NCBI GenBank assembly: GCA_040753875.1
Contig: JBFMDV010000025.1
Coordinates: forward strand, 124,001 to 188,000
DNA: 64,000 nucleotides
Origin: Candidatus Zixiibacteriota bacterium
GTDB lineage: Bacteria; Zixibacteria; MSB-5A5; GN15; FEB-12
Reading direction: 5' to 3'
Translations under genes and position numbers: made by a program
Notes under the pieces: generated by a model
The model's input: the letters and a program-made list of their open reading frames with translations, nothing else
Told to the model about the DNA's origin: nothing
The model's database searches: none
Shown here: positions 36,793 to 44,895 of the stretch, piece by piece
Position numbering within the stretch: the stretch's first letter is position 1
How the letters are laid out: the number at the start of each line of letters is the position of its first letter

Positions 36793-38208
36793 TTACAAAT
36801 CATAATACAACTCAAACTCGTGCGGCGTGGGGCGCACCCGAATCGCCGCCACTTCTGTCCGTTTGAGCTTGATCCAGTTCTCCAGCAGATCCTCGGTAAA
36901 CACTCCCCCCTGCATCAGATATTCGTGGTCCCGCTCCAGCGCATCGAGCGCCTTCGTGAGCGAGGTTGGCAACGTGTGAATCTTCGCCAGTTCTGCCGCC
37001 GGCAATGTGTCCAGATTCTTGTCAAGCATCTTCCCGGGGTCGATCTTCCGCTTGATGCCATCCAGACCCGCCATCACCATCGCCGCATACGCCAGGTGCG
37101 GATTCATGGTGCCATCGGGCGGACGGAACTCGAACCGCATGGTCTTCGGATTCCGCTGATAACCAGGTATTCGTATGCATGCCGTGCGATTCCCCACCGA
37201 GTATGTCCCCGCCACCGGTGCTTCAAACCCCGGCACCAGCCGCTTGAACGAATTGGTCGAGGGATTCGTGAATGCCAAAAGCGAATCCACGTGCGCCAGC
37301 ACCCCGCCGATATAGTACAATCCCAGCTTGGAAAACTGCGCCGGACCCTTCTTGTCGTAAAATAGAGACCCTTTGCTGTCAGTCAGATACTGATGCACGT
37401 GCAACCCAGAGCCTGGTTCGTTGAACAGCGGCTTCGGCATAAAGGTCGCCGACTTCCCCATCCGAAAACACTGGTTCTTGATCATGTACTTGATGATCAT
37501 CGAAAGGTCAGCCATCTGCAACAGTGGAGCAAACTTCACCTCGATCTCGTGCTGCCCGGCCCCTCCAACCTCGTGGTGATGATACTTCAACTCGACTCCC
37601 ACCTTGGCCAGCATGGCCGAAATCTCCGAGCGGAGATTGTAGGTCCGGTCCATCGGCGGCGCGGCGTGATACCCTTTCTTGTATGGAATCTTGTACCCCA
37701 GACTCTCCGCATCCTGCGCCGCATTCCAGGCTGCCTCGGCCGTGTCCAGATGATAGAACGCCGACCCCGACCCCTGAAAGAAATTCACCTTGTCGAATAC
37801 GTAGAACTCAAATTCGGGGCCGATTATCGCCTGCGCTCCCTTGACTATCTTTCCGAGATACTTGTCCGCATCCTTGGTGACACGACGCGGGTTGCGTGAA
37901 TATGGCACGATCGTATCCTTCACCTCAACCATATCACCAAGCATCGAGACCGTGGGACGATCGAAAAACGGATCGATAAACGCCGTTTCCGGATCCGGCA
38001 GCATGATCATATCCCCCCGCTCTATGGATGAGAATCCAGGCATCGAGGAACCATCCACCCCGACTCCGGTCACGAACAGTTCATCGGTGAGCGATGATAT
38101 CGGCAGCGTTATATGGTGCCAGAATCCGAGCAGGTCATCGAATTTCAGATCGATATATTCAACGCTGTGGTCTTTGACGAGTTTGGTCAGCTTGTCTGCT
38201 TTCACCAT
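36793..38208 (-). CDS. glnA: Glutamine synthetase type I (GlnA)
   Basis: The enzyme makes glutamine from glutamate, ammonia and ATP. The 471-residue chain has the GSI blocks: VTGVGVDGSSMPGF-like latch region, GPEFEFYVFDK, YHHHEVGGAGQHEIEVKF, NEPGSGLHVHQYL, KRLVPGFEAPV, NRTACIRIPG and FEFRPPDGTMNPHLAYAAM. Length fits the GSI-beta class, but the adenylylation Tyr of E. coli (DKNLYDLP) is Asp here (DKNLDTLP, about residue 400). ATG 38208 with agagga upstream is chosen; a 54-codon extension to 38370 runs through the promoter. It is the last gene before the repeat region. Confidence 0.95.
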   Translation of the reverse strand: MVKADKLTKLVKDHSVEYIDLKFDDLLGFWHHITLPISSLTDELFVTGVGVDGSSMPGFSSIERGDMIMLPDPETAFIDPFFDRPTVSMLGDMVEVKDTIVPYSRNPRRVTKDADKYLGKIVKGAQAIIGPEFEFYVFDKVNFFQGSGSAFYHLDTAEAAWNAAQDAESLGYKIPYKKGYHAAPPMDRTYNLRSEISAMLAKVGVELKYHHHEVGGAGQHEIEVKFAPLLQMADLSMIIKYMIKNQCFRMGKSATFMPKPLFNEPGSGLHVHQYLTDSKGSLFYDKKGPAQFSKLGLYYIGGVLAHVDSLLAFTNPSTNSFKRLVPGFEAPVAGTYSVGNRTACIRIPGYQRNPKTMRFEFRPPDGTMNPHLAYAAMVMAGLDGIKRKIDPGKMLDKNLDTLPAAELAKIHTLPTSLTKALDALERDHEYLMQGGVFTEDLLENWIKLKRTEVAAIRVRPTPHEFELYYDL

Positions 38209-38245
38209 TAGTTCCTCTGCACACGGGTTGTGACAATTTTCACAT

Positions 38246-38274
38246 AATCTAACCAAATCTGTCGATTTTGACAA
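38246..38274 (-). promoter_or_regulatory. Probable promoter of glnA
   Basis: On the minus strand TTGTCA (38274-38269), a 17-base spacer and TAGATT (38251-38246) precede the glnA start by about 38 bases. It supports the short start at 38208. No Ntr (GG-N10-GC) motif was seen. Confidence 0.55.
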
Positions 38275-38315
38275 GCACAAGAAAACCGTCTCTGCGCCCG
38301 TCCCATTCGAACGTT

Positions 38316-38577
38316 CCGGCAGGTCTTGCCCGGCCGAGACCGTCACTTCACTCACAACCAACTTCGTCACATCGCTCTCGAGGACGGGTGTGACCTGCCG
38401 GTCTTCCCGCGTTGCGTTGGGTCCTGCCTTCCGCCGTCAGGCGGATGGTGTGACCCGACGCTTTCGTGCAACGTCGACCGGTCGGTGGTGTACCCCACCT
38501 GCTTCAGGCGGGTCCCAGTTCCTCTCGTTGCGTCGGGTCCTGCCTTCCGCCATCAGGCGGATGGTGTGACCCGACGC
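38316..38577. repeat. Three REP-like palindromes of the GGTCYTG...GTGTGACC family
   Basis: One long copy at 38317-38401 with ccggcaggtc/gacctgccgg arms; one at 38414-38461 and a nearly identical one at 38530-38577 (two differences in 48). Inner arms ttccgcc/ggcgga match those of copy 3. Between the last two there is also a ccccacctgc/gcgggt hairpin at 38487-38515. No gene lies in 38209-38684. Confidence 0.7.
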
Positions 38578-38684
38578 ACCAAAAAAGGCCGTGTGTCACC
38601 TGCCGGATATCCAGCACCATCAATTATCTTGTCCCCTTCTCCACCCCGCGCTAAGTTTCCCAGTTCAACATCAGGAGAATACAC

Positions 38685-40580
38685 ATGAAGACATTCGCTC
38701 TCATTCTCGGCTTTCTACTTTCACCATTTCTATCCCTCGCCCAGGACATCCCCCTCTTCGACACCGCCCTCGCCCAGGTCGGCCTGACCAGCGAAGATCT
38801 CCGGTTCGACCGCGATGAAATGGCCGGATGGGGCGGCGACCGATGGCGCCTCACCTATTTCACCATGTTCCACCAGAACCCGCTCAAGCTCCCCAAATAC
38901 GGCCAGATCAACCTCGAAGGTTTCAGCACCGATGTCACCAATATCACTGCTCTAATAAGCGGTGCCGGTCGACGGATAGACTGCCCGGTCCGCCGCGGCC
39001 TTATCGGCGAACAACTGGCCGAGTGGATGAATTTCCCTGACTCATTCCCCAAGCCCTCCATTACCTCCAACCGCAACGTGCTAACCGGCGAGAAATACAA
39101 AACACTGCGACAGAAAATCGATCTGTTCTTTCGCGTCGTCGATGACCCCAAGTCGATGTTTAAGCAGAGCATCAACGAGATCAACAAGGACAAACATCGC
39201 ATCAAACTCTACCAGTACTTTGTCGCCGACAGCCAGCAGTACAACGATGATGTCGAGGCGATGGTCGACAAAGTCGATTTCAACCGCATGATCGGCGGCG
39301 CCGAGGATATCGCCGAATCACTTCGCCGTCTGGCCGATTCACTGGAGTTCTGCGAGTTCCCTTCTTTCCGCGTCGAGATCAAAACCCATCAGGGGCTGAT
39401 CGTGGTGGGCACGAAAGAAGACGATAACTACGCCTATATCGCCCCGCCGCTGCTCATCATCGATGGCGGCGGCAATGACACTTATAGCTATTCGGGCTAT
39501 CCCGATGATTTCCCCCTGGCCGCCATTGTCGATGCCGAAGGGAACGACCGGTATATCTCGACTGACAGTCTTCGCCCCGGAATCGGTGGCGCCGTCATTG
39601 GTATGTCGGTGCTGATTGACAAAGCGGGCGATGACATCTATCAGGCGAAAAATCTGTCACTCGGTAGCGGCCTGTTCGGTGTCGCCGTCCTCTGCGACAA
39701 ATCCGGCAACGACAAGTACTCGTCGCGAAGCTACACTCAGGGGTGCGGCCAATTTGGGGTCGGGATACTTATCGACTCGGTCGGCAATGACTCTCTCTAT
39801 TGCTACGCCAACGCTCAGGGATACGGCTACACTAAAGGGTGCGGTCTCTGTATCAACTACGCCGGCAACGATGTCTATATCGCGGAGGACAGTATCCTGT
39901 TTGCACCCGCTTCGCAGACCAAAGAGCATAACTCCTCACTCGCGCAGGGGGTCGGATTCGGCAGACGGGCGGACTACATCGATGGTCACAGTTGGGCCGG
40001 CGGTGTTGGCATTCTGTGCGATGTCTCCGGCGATGATCACTACTCCGCCGGACTGTTCGCGCAGGGGTGCGGCTATTGGTTTGCGGTCGGGATGTTGCTC
40101 GACGGCGCCGGTAACGACCGTTACGATGCCGTCTGGTACGATCAGGGGTCCGGGGCGCATTTCGCGGTCGGGTATCTCGATGATTTCGCCGGCGATGACA
40201 TCTACACCGCTACGATGAACATGTCGATCGGCTCAGGACACGATTTCACGATCGGCTATTTCAACGAGCGGGGCGGTAACGACGTTTACAACGCGCCAAC
40301 TCTCTCCGTGGGAGCAGGGAATTTCCAGGGGATGGGAATATTCGATGACTGGTCCGGCGATGACACCTACAACACGCACGGCGGCGCAGTTCTCGGCCGT
40401 TCAAACCCATTGAATCAGGGCCCTCGCGCATTTCTAAACACCTTCGGCGTCTTCCTCGACCGCGGCGGAAACGACTCTTACAAAGAACCCTGGGCATCTA
40501 ACAGTGCCAAGTGGATCGGCCCCAAATCCGACACCACCAAACCGAGCGCGTACGAGATTGGGGTGGGGGTGGATGAATAG
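38685..40580 (+). CDS. Exported protein with twelve G(N/D)D-x-Y repeats
   Basis: This 631-residue protein has a signal peptide (residues 1-19, LSPFLSLAQ). Residues 20-240 are a helical N-terminal part of unknown kind. From about residue 263 to 600 the motif GND.Y or GDD.Y recurs at 263, 286, 315, 341, 367, 394, 449, 477, 503, 531, 558 and 595, with a period of 26-28 and, between motifs, hydrophobic strands such as GVAVLCDKS and FAVGYLDDF. Regular Asp/Gly turns with 27-residue spacing suggest a right-handed parallel beta-helix, possibly calcium-binding. Function unknown. It is a single gene with a plausible start after caggagaatacac. Confidence 0.7.
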   Translation: MKTFALILGFLLSPFLSLAQDIPLFDTALAQVGLTSEDLRFDRDEMAGWGGDRWRLTYFTMFHQNPLKLPKYGQINLEGFSTDVTNITALISGAGRRIDCPVRRGLIGEQLAEWMNFPDSFPKPSITSNRNVLTGEKYKTLRQKIDLFFRVVDDPKSMFKQSINEINKDKHRIKLYQYFVADSQQYNDDVEAMVDKVDFNRMIGGAEDIAESLRRLADSLEFCEFPSFRVEIKTHQGLIVVGTKEDDNYAYIAPPLLIIDGGGNDTYSYSGYPDDFPLAAIVDAEGNDRYISTDSLRPGIGGAVIGMSVLIDKAGDDIYQAKNLSLGSGLFGVAVLCDKSGNDKYSSRSYTQGCGQFGVGILIDSVGNDSLYCYANAQGYGYTKGCGLCINYAGNDVYIAEDSILFAPASQTKEHNSSLAQGVGFGRRADYIDGHSWAGGVGILCDVSGDDHYSAGLFAQGCGYWFAVGMLLDGAGNDRYDAVWYDQGSGAHFAVGYLDDFAGDDIYTATMNMSIGSGHDFTIGYFNERGGNDVYNAPTLSVGAGNFQGMGIFDDWSGDDTYNTHGGAVLGRSNPLNQGPRAFLNTFGVFLDRGGNDSYKEPWASNSAKWIGPKSDTTKPSAYEIGVGVDE

Positions 40581-40601
40581 CATAGAAGAGGGAGTGCCAA
40601 A

Positions 40602-41984
40602 GTGAGCCAGGAGTTAGACAAGTTTGTTAAATGCGTTAGACCGTTCTTCGACGCTTATAAGTCGTTTGATCTTCGCATTCTTACCTTTCAAAGGTTTGGC
40701 AACTGGGTGAATCTCGTCACCCAATTGATTCCGCTCTACGAGAAAGCGAGCGGCCGACCTTGGGGCACAAAGGCCCCGATTACAGATAATTTGGCACTCA
40801 TCACCGGGCGCTGGCCAATATGTGAATTCGACCCAGTCATCCGGCGTATTGCAGAAGGCAGGTATGCAGTCTGCGATTGTGAAATCGGTTACGGAAGAGT
40901 GAGTGCAGGAGAATTCCAATCGACTCAGAGGGGCTTCTTTCAGAGGACCCTCTCGCCTGACCAAGCGTATCGAGAATATGGAATCCACCAAACCGTGCTC
41001 GCTCTTTGCGCATTGGACGACAGCTTTCAGAATCTTGTTCAGGACATCGACATGCTCGACTTGGCACTGAACAGGATGAATGAGCCATACGCTGACCTAT
41101 TCGATTTAATCCACGACCAGTTTCGCCTCGCAGTCAAGATAGGGCGACGTGAGCTTTCAAGTGTCGATGTGATTGCTGTTCCACCCGTCTCTCTGGGGTC
41201 AGGAACAAGTATCGAGGATACCAGGCTTATGATAGGTATAGACGTATTTGGTGAGACCGTTATGAATGATGTTTCAATTGGAATCATCGCACGACGCGCA
41301 GGAGCGCGGGCCAACCGGGTAACCTACCGCCTTGACCAACTTGACATCCACATGGACCAAACGTCTGTTGAGCACTGGGCATTTTCAATGCCAATCCAAG
41401 AGGCGAGTAGGGTAGACCTTTTCCTAAGATACAAGAACGAAGTCGCGGACCAGAGATCACTTGAGAATCCGCGACTCGCCCCGTCACTACTGGAAATCTA
41501 CAATCAAATGGATGATGGAGGGGAGATCCTAGAAAGATTCCTCAAGGGAGAAGGAACCGACAAAGCGCGAGATTTCGAACTCGCTGTAGCCTTCCTTTTC
41601 TCGCTTAACGGATTTGCATGCATGCCATACTCTCACATGAAGGTCGGAAATCAAGAGAAACGACCTGACGGAATTGCGGTCGCGCCCAGTACACAAACAG
41701 CGGTTGTCTACGAATGTACGACCAGCTTGGCCACACAGGAGAACAAGTTGGCAAAGCTACTTGAACGCGTTAATAAGCTTCAATCTGCCGTTAGAGGTTT
41801 CGAGTTTGTCCCTGCACTCATCGTATCAATGCCGCGCGAGGCAGTTTCGCAAAGCACGTTTGGCGAAGCTAAGCAGGACGGAATCTGCGTCCTTACCGTC
41901 GAAGACTTGACGGAGTTTCTTGATCGATGCCGGAAGAGCACGAAACCAGACGAGATTCTCGCTTACATTCAGAGCCGGTTATAG
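40602..41984 (+). CDS. Orphan protein with PD-(D/E)xK-like C-terminal region
   Basis: The 460-residue protein has an N-terminal part (1-315) with no recognised motif. Residues 320-395 resemble a restriction endonuclease-like core: FELAVAFLFSLNGF (Glu326), KRPDGIAV (Asp356) and VVYECTT (Glu371), followed by a basic/helical region ENKLAKLLERVNKLQSAV. The usual ExK is replaced by ExT, so activity is uncertain. The base composition is lower in G+C than that of the neighbours, a sign of transfer. GTG start at 40602, preceded by gaggga. No methyltransferase or known defence partner lies next to it. Confidence 0.5.
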   Translation: MSQELDKFVKCVRPFFDAYKSFDLRILTFQRFGNWVNLVTQLIPLYEKASGRPWGTKAPITDNLALITGRWPICEFDPVIRRIAEGRYAVCDCEIGYGRVSAGEFQSTQRGFFQRTLSPDQAYREYGIHQTVLALCALDDSFQNLVQDIDMLDLALNRMNEPYADLFDLIHDQFRLAVKIGRRELSSVDVIAVPPVSLGSGTSIEDTRLMIGIDVFGETVMNDVSIGIIARRAGARANRVTYRLDQLDIHMDQTSVEHWAFSMPIQEASRVDLFLRYKNEVADQRSLENPRLAPSLLEIYNQMDDGGEILERFLKGEGTDKARDFELAVAFLFSLNGFACMPYSHMKVGNQEKRPDGIAVAPSTQTAVVYECTTSLATQENKLAKLLERVNKLQSAVRGFEFVPALIVSMPREAVSQSTFGEAKQDGICVLTVEDLTEFLDRCRKSTKPDEILAYIQSRL

Positions 41985-42789
41985 GGGGCACAAACCGGAG
42001 ACATCCCTGACTGTCCATGTAGGTCATTACCCCACCACTGCCAAGAACGTGGGTAGGGGTCTTGACACTCGCTTGGTGCCCCACCTAACAGGTGGGTTTT
42101 CATTCTCCTTCACCGAATCCCCGCCCACTGTCGCCGTGCTCTCGCCCGCCGTTTCCCTTCTCGCTAATTCGTATCTCATCCAACGCCAATCAGCCTGCAA
42201 ATCAACTTCGCTACAATCTCACCTTAAATTGCTCATCCAGTCCGCTCTTTGGAGATTCCTAGGCCATAATATGCCTGCTATAACGACAAAAACCGGTAAC
42301 ACACCTACTCAGGTGCCGCTTGCGAATTCGACGTAACACCATGTCAGCAAATCACATACAGCAACGTGCACTCATGAGTCCGCGCAACAGAGTGCCCGCA
42401 AGCCGCTACACCATAATGGATTACAAAGGAAATTCCTGTTTGGTGAATTCAAAAAATGACAAAACGAACCCAATTCCCCCATTGCGCCACAACAACTTCA
42501 CGGCTGGGTGGCCCACCGCTTCGCGGTGGGTTTATACACACCGGTTCTATGTTCCGGCAGCTCTTGCTCGCCCGAGACCTTACTATCGCGCGTCTCAAAG
42601 CCATCCTCACAGTCGAGGGCGAGTGTGAACTGCCGGTTTGATTCTGGATTCTCCCGAAGGTGTACCCCTCAGAACATGTGGTCCCCCATCCCTGATTCCA
42701 TAAACGGCAGACGTCCTCGTCTGCCGCTTGCGGCCAGTGGCAGACCGGGAGGTCTGCCATTTACGAGTTTCCACAACGGATTCAAAGAC
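41985..42789. other. Long non-coding interval with several hairpins
   Basis: No credible gene is present in this interval of about 800 bases. It holds the hairpin at 42080, a ccaccgcttcgcggtgg hairpin at about 42508-42532, and two adjacent hairpins at 42706-42725 (ggcagac/gtctgcc) and 42738-42758 (ggcagacc/ggtctgcc). The low-GC stretch 42300-42470 has no recognised signal. Confidence 0.5.
42080..42100 (+). terminator. Rho-independent terminator about 95 bases after the orphan gene
   Basis: A 7-bp stem (cccacct with aggtggg) and 3-base loop are followed by tttt. It lies downstream of the gene ending at 41984 and would end its transcript. Confidence 0.6.
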
Positions 42790-42813
42790 GGCGGAACCAG
42801 AAGCGGTTCCGCC
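42790..42813 (-). terminator. Hairpin directly after the EamA gene
   Basis: On the minus strand, ggcggaacc pairs with ggttccgcc with a 6-base loop, then gtctttg. The stem begins at the base after the stop codon. The T run is weak, so it may be a partial terminator or one of the local repeats. Confidence 0.5.
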
Positions 42814-43668
42814 CTACTTCCGCACCACCATCGCCACCCCCGCCAGTATTGCGGCGGCGCCGACAAGTGTCAGGGTGGAGAGTGTCTCATCGCCGAATAC
42901 AACGCCGATCAGTATCGCCACCAGCGGCGTGATGAACGCAATCAGCGAAACCGTCACGGCTTTAGTGTGTGTGAGCAGCCAGTAATATCCCAAAAACGCC
43001 ACCACCGTCCCGAATACTGCCAGATAGATGATCGACCCAACCGACTGCGAGGTGACTGCAAAATTGGACCAGTTCTCGAACAGCAGTGCGCCAAGAACCA
43101 GCAGTATTCCCCCCATGAACATCTGCACGTTTGCAGCCACCACAATGTTCACCGTGGCAGCGTACTTCTTGTGCTGTATCAACCCCCACGCCGACGCGAA
43201 CGACGCTCCCAGCGCCAGCACCGAACCCAGGAACAGCTCACCGGAGGTCTGCAGCGAATCGTACGAGATCAGCACCACGCCGGCAAACGACAGCACCAGT
43301 CCCAGCCACACCGCACCATGAATCTGCTCGGTCTTCAGCCGATAGGCGGACAACACTGCCACGAAAACCGGAAACGATGCAAACAGCACCGCGGTCATGG
43401 CCGAGTTGATATGCCGTTCGGCGAAATAGACCATCGCGTAGCTGGCGCAGTACATGAACAGCCCTGGATGCCCGACCCAAAACAGATCGCGAACCCCTTT
43501 CGGATACGCCAGCCCTTTGACTTTCACTATTGCTGTGAGAATTGTGACCGCCAGCGCGAACCGAATACTGGCCGCCCAGAGCGGGGGAGCATCGGCCAAG
43601 CCGAGCTTGATCGCCATCCAGGTGGAGCCCCAGATAACGCAGAGGACAATGTAAACGAGCGCGGTCAT
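42814..43668 (-). CDS. EamA-family (DMT) membrane transporter
   Basis: The product has ten hydrophobic helices in two EamA halves, with the characteristic YIVLCVIWGSTWMAIKLGL start and the repeated SAFASAWGLIQHKK-like second half (FLGYYWLLTHTKA, VSLIAFITPLVAILIGVVFGDE). Family members export metabolites or small solutes; the substrate cannot be given. The ATG at 43668 is preferred to the TTG at 43680. It is a single gene with a hairpin at its end. Confidence 0.85.
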   Translation of the reverse strand: MTALVYIVLCVIWGSTWMAIKLGLADAPPLWAASIRFALAVTILTAIVKVKGLAYPKGVRDLFWVGHPGLFMYCASYAMVYFAERHINSAMTAVLFASFPVFVAVLSAYRLKTEQIHGAVWLGLVLSFAGVVLISYDSLQTSGELFLGSVLALGASFASAWGLIQHKKYAATVNIVVAANVQMFMGGILLVLGALLFENWSNFAVTSQSVGSIIYLAVFGTVVAFLGYYWLLTHTKAVTVSLIAFITPLVAILIGVVFGDETLSTLTLVGAAAILAGVAMVVRK

Positions 43669-43784
43669 CGGTCGCGCCAATAACGACTAATTACAGTGCG
43701 CCGTCAATCACCTGAATCCTACCGCGGATCACGTTTAGGCGTCAGAATAAGAGCCGCAAGCGGCTGGCAACGCCACCTTTTTTC

Positions 43785-43814
43785 TTGACAATGGGTTCAG
43801 CTTCTTGCTATGCT
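43785..43814 (+). promoter_or_regulatory. Sigma70-type promoter of the HTH/DUF2087 gene
   Basis: TTGACA (43785-43790), 18 bases, TATGCT (43809-43814). It precedes the GTG start at 43887 by about 65 bases. Downstream lies the dyad tactataaagta, a possible operator. Confidence 0.65.
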
Positions 43815-43886
43815 TAACGATACTATAAAGTACTTCAAGATACGATATACTGTGACATTATTATAGTCGATATACAGGAGCAGCAC

Positions 43887-44366
43887 GTGAACGCTTACGC
43901 TGAGGGGGTCATCAAGAACACCGAGTTTTTCACCACCACCGAACTGGCCGAGAAGCTCAAAATGAACGTTCAGGTAATCACCCGAAAGGTCCAGGCCGGG
44001 GAGATTTTCGCCTATAAAATTGGCAAGGACTGGCGAATCCCGGAGCAGGCCGTGCACCAGTGGTTACAAAAACATTCCAACATCAATGGGCCGGCCGACC
44101 CCCGACAGAAAGTGGTTGGTAACTTCCTCAAGAACGACCATATCGATATTCTCCCGGCTCAGCGGAGCAAGCGCAAATATCTGCTCGAATATATTCTCGC
44201 GCAGTTCGAGCCGAACAAGGTGTACGCCGAGGAGGAGGTCAACAAGATCATCCAGCGGTACCACGAGGATTTCTGCACCGTGCGCCGGGAGTTTATCGCC
44301 GAGCGAATGATGGACCGGACCGAGGGGAAATACCGCCGCCGGACCGGGTACAAGTTTTCGGATTAG
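43887..44366 (+). CDS. HTH (excisionase-type) regulator with DUF2087 domain
   Basis: Residues 13-62 form an excisionase-like helix-turn-helix (FFTTTELAEKLKMNVQVITRKVQAGEI, WRIPEQAVHQWL). Residues 75-155 are DUF2087, with LPAQRSKRKYLLEYILAQFEPNKVYAEEEVNKII and DFCTVRREFIAERMMDRTEGKYRR. DUF2087 is often fused to ArsR-like or HTH domains and thought to be regulatory. The GTG start follows caggagcagcac. The promoter above has a dyad that could be its own operator. Confidence 0.8.
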   Translation: MNAYAEGVIKNTEFFTTTELAEKLKMNVQVITRKVQAGEIFAYKIGKDWRIPEQAVHQWLQKHSNINGPADPRQKVVGNFLKNDHIDILPAQRSKRKYLLEYILAQFEPNKVYAEEEVNKIIQRYHEDFCTVRREFIAERMMDRTEGKYRRRTGYKFSD

Positions 44367-44427
44367 CGACGGTGATTGAACGGCGTCTTGCGCCATTCAC
44401 TCACCGGCACAAACCCGCCCCAAGGGG

Positions 44428-44820
44428 CGGGGTACCCCACCGCTTGCGGAGGATCCAGGGGTTGAGCAGTGGTGACTCCAAGGCGCCGTGGTGAGCGGAG
44501 CCGAACCACGTTTGCAGGTAACCGAGTCATTGCGAGGCGCTTCGCTGAAGCAATCTCAACCGCAGGCTAGATGTTCGCATTGTCGCGTCGTAGGTCGGTG
44601 TTCCGAGCCCGCTTCTGGCGAGAAACCCGACATGGGGGGATAAGAGCCGCCAGGTCACAATCCCCTTCGGCAGAATGCCTCAGGGGATCAAGACCCGGCG
44701 GAACGAGGTTGAGGCTGGTTTGGTCGAGAAACCCGACACGCGTCGCAGCTTGTCATGCCAGCGAACGCTGGCATCCAGTCCAAACCTACGGGTGGACCCC
44801 AGCTTTCGCTGGGGTGACAC
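44428..44820. repeat. Cluster of palindromes (three families)
   Basis: A ccccaccgc/gcgg hairpin at about 44428-44450; a GGTCTTG...TGTGACC family member in inverted orientation at 44646-44701 (arms gccgccaggtc and gacccggcgg); and an inverted pair at 44751-44778 and 44793-44818 of the cattCC.GC type. The 44367-44838 interval contains no gene. Confidence 0.65.
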
Positions 44821-44838
44821 CTTTGCAAAATGGGAAGC

Positions 44839-44873
44839 AAAAAAGCCCGTCGGCGATAGCGGCCAACGGGCTT
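44839..44873 (-). terminator. Rho-independent terminator of the DUF2723 gene
   Basis: On the minus strand gaagcccgt pairs with acgggctt, followed by six Ts. It starts 23 bases past the stop. Confidence 0.8.
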
Positions 44874-44895
44874 CCGAATCGTCTGAGGAGTTCGC

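Noticed and set aside
38208-38370. 54-residue N-terminal extension of GlnA
   Set aside because: It would run through the probable promoter at 38246-38274 and has no GS homology; the ATG at 38208 has a good ribosome site.
36304-44820. CRISPR arrays
   Set aside because: The repeats are single palindromes at irregular distances, without uniform spacers or cas genes.
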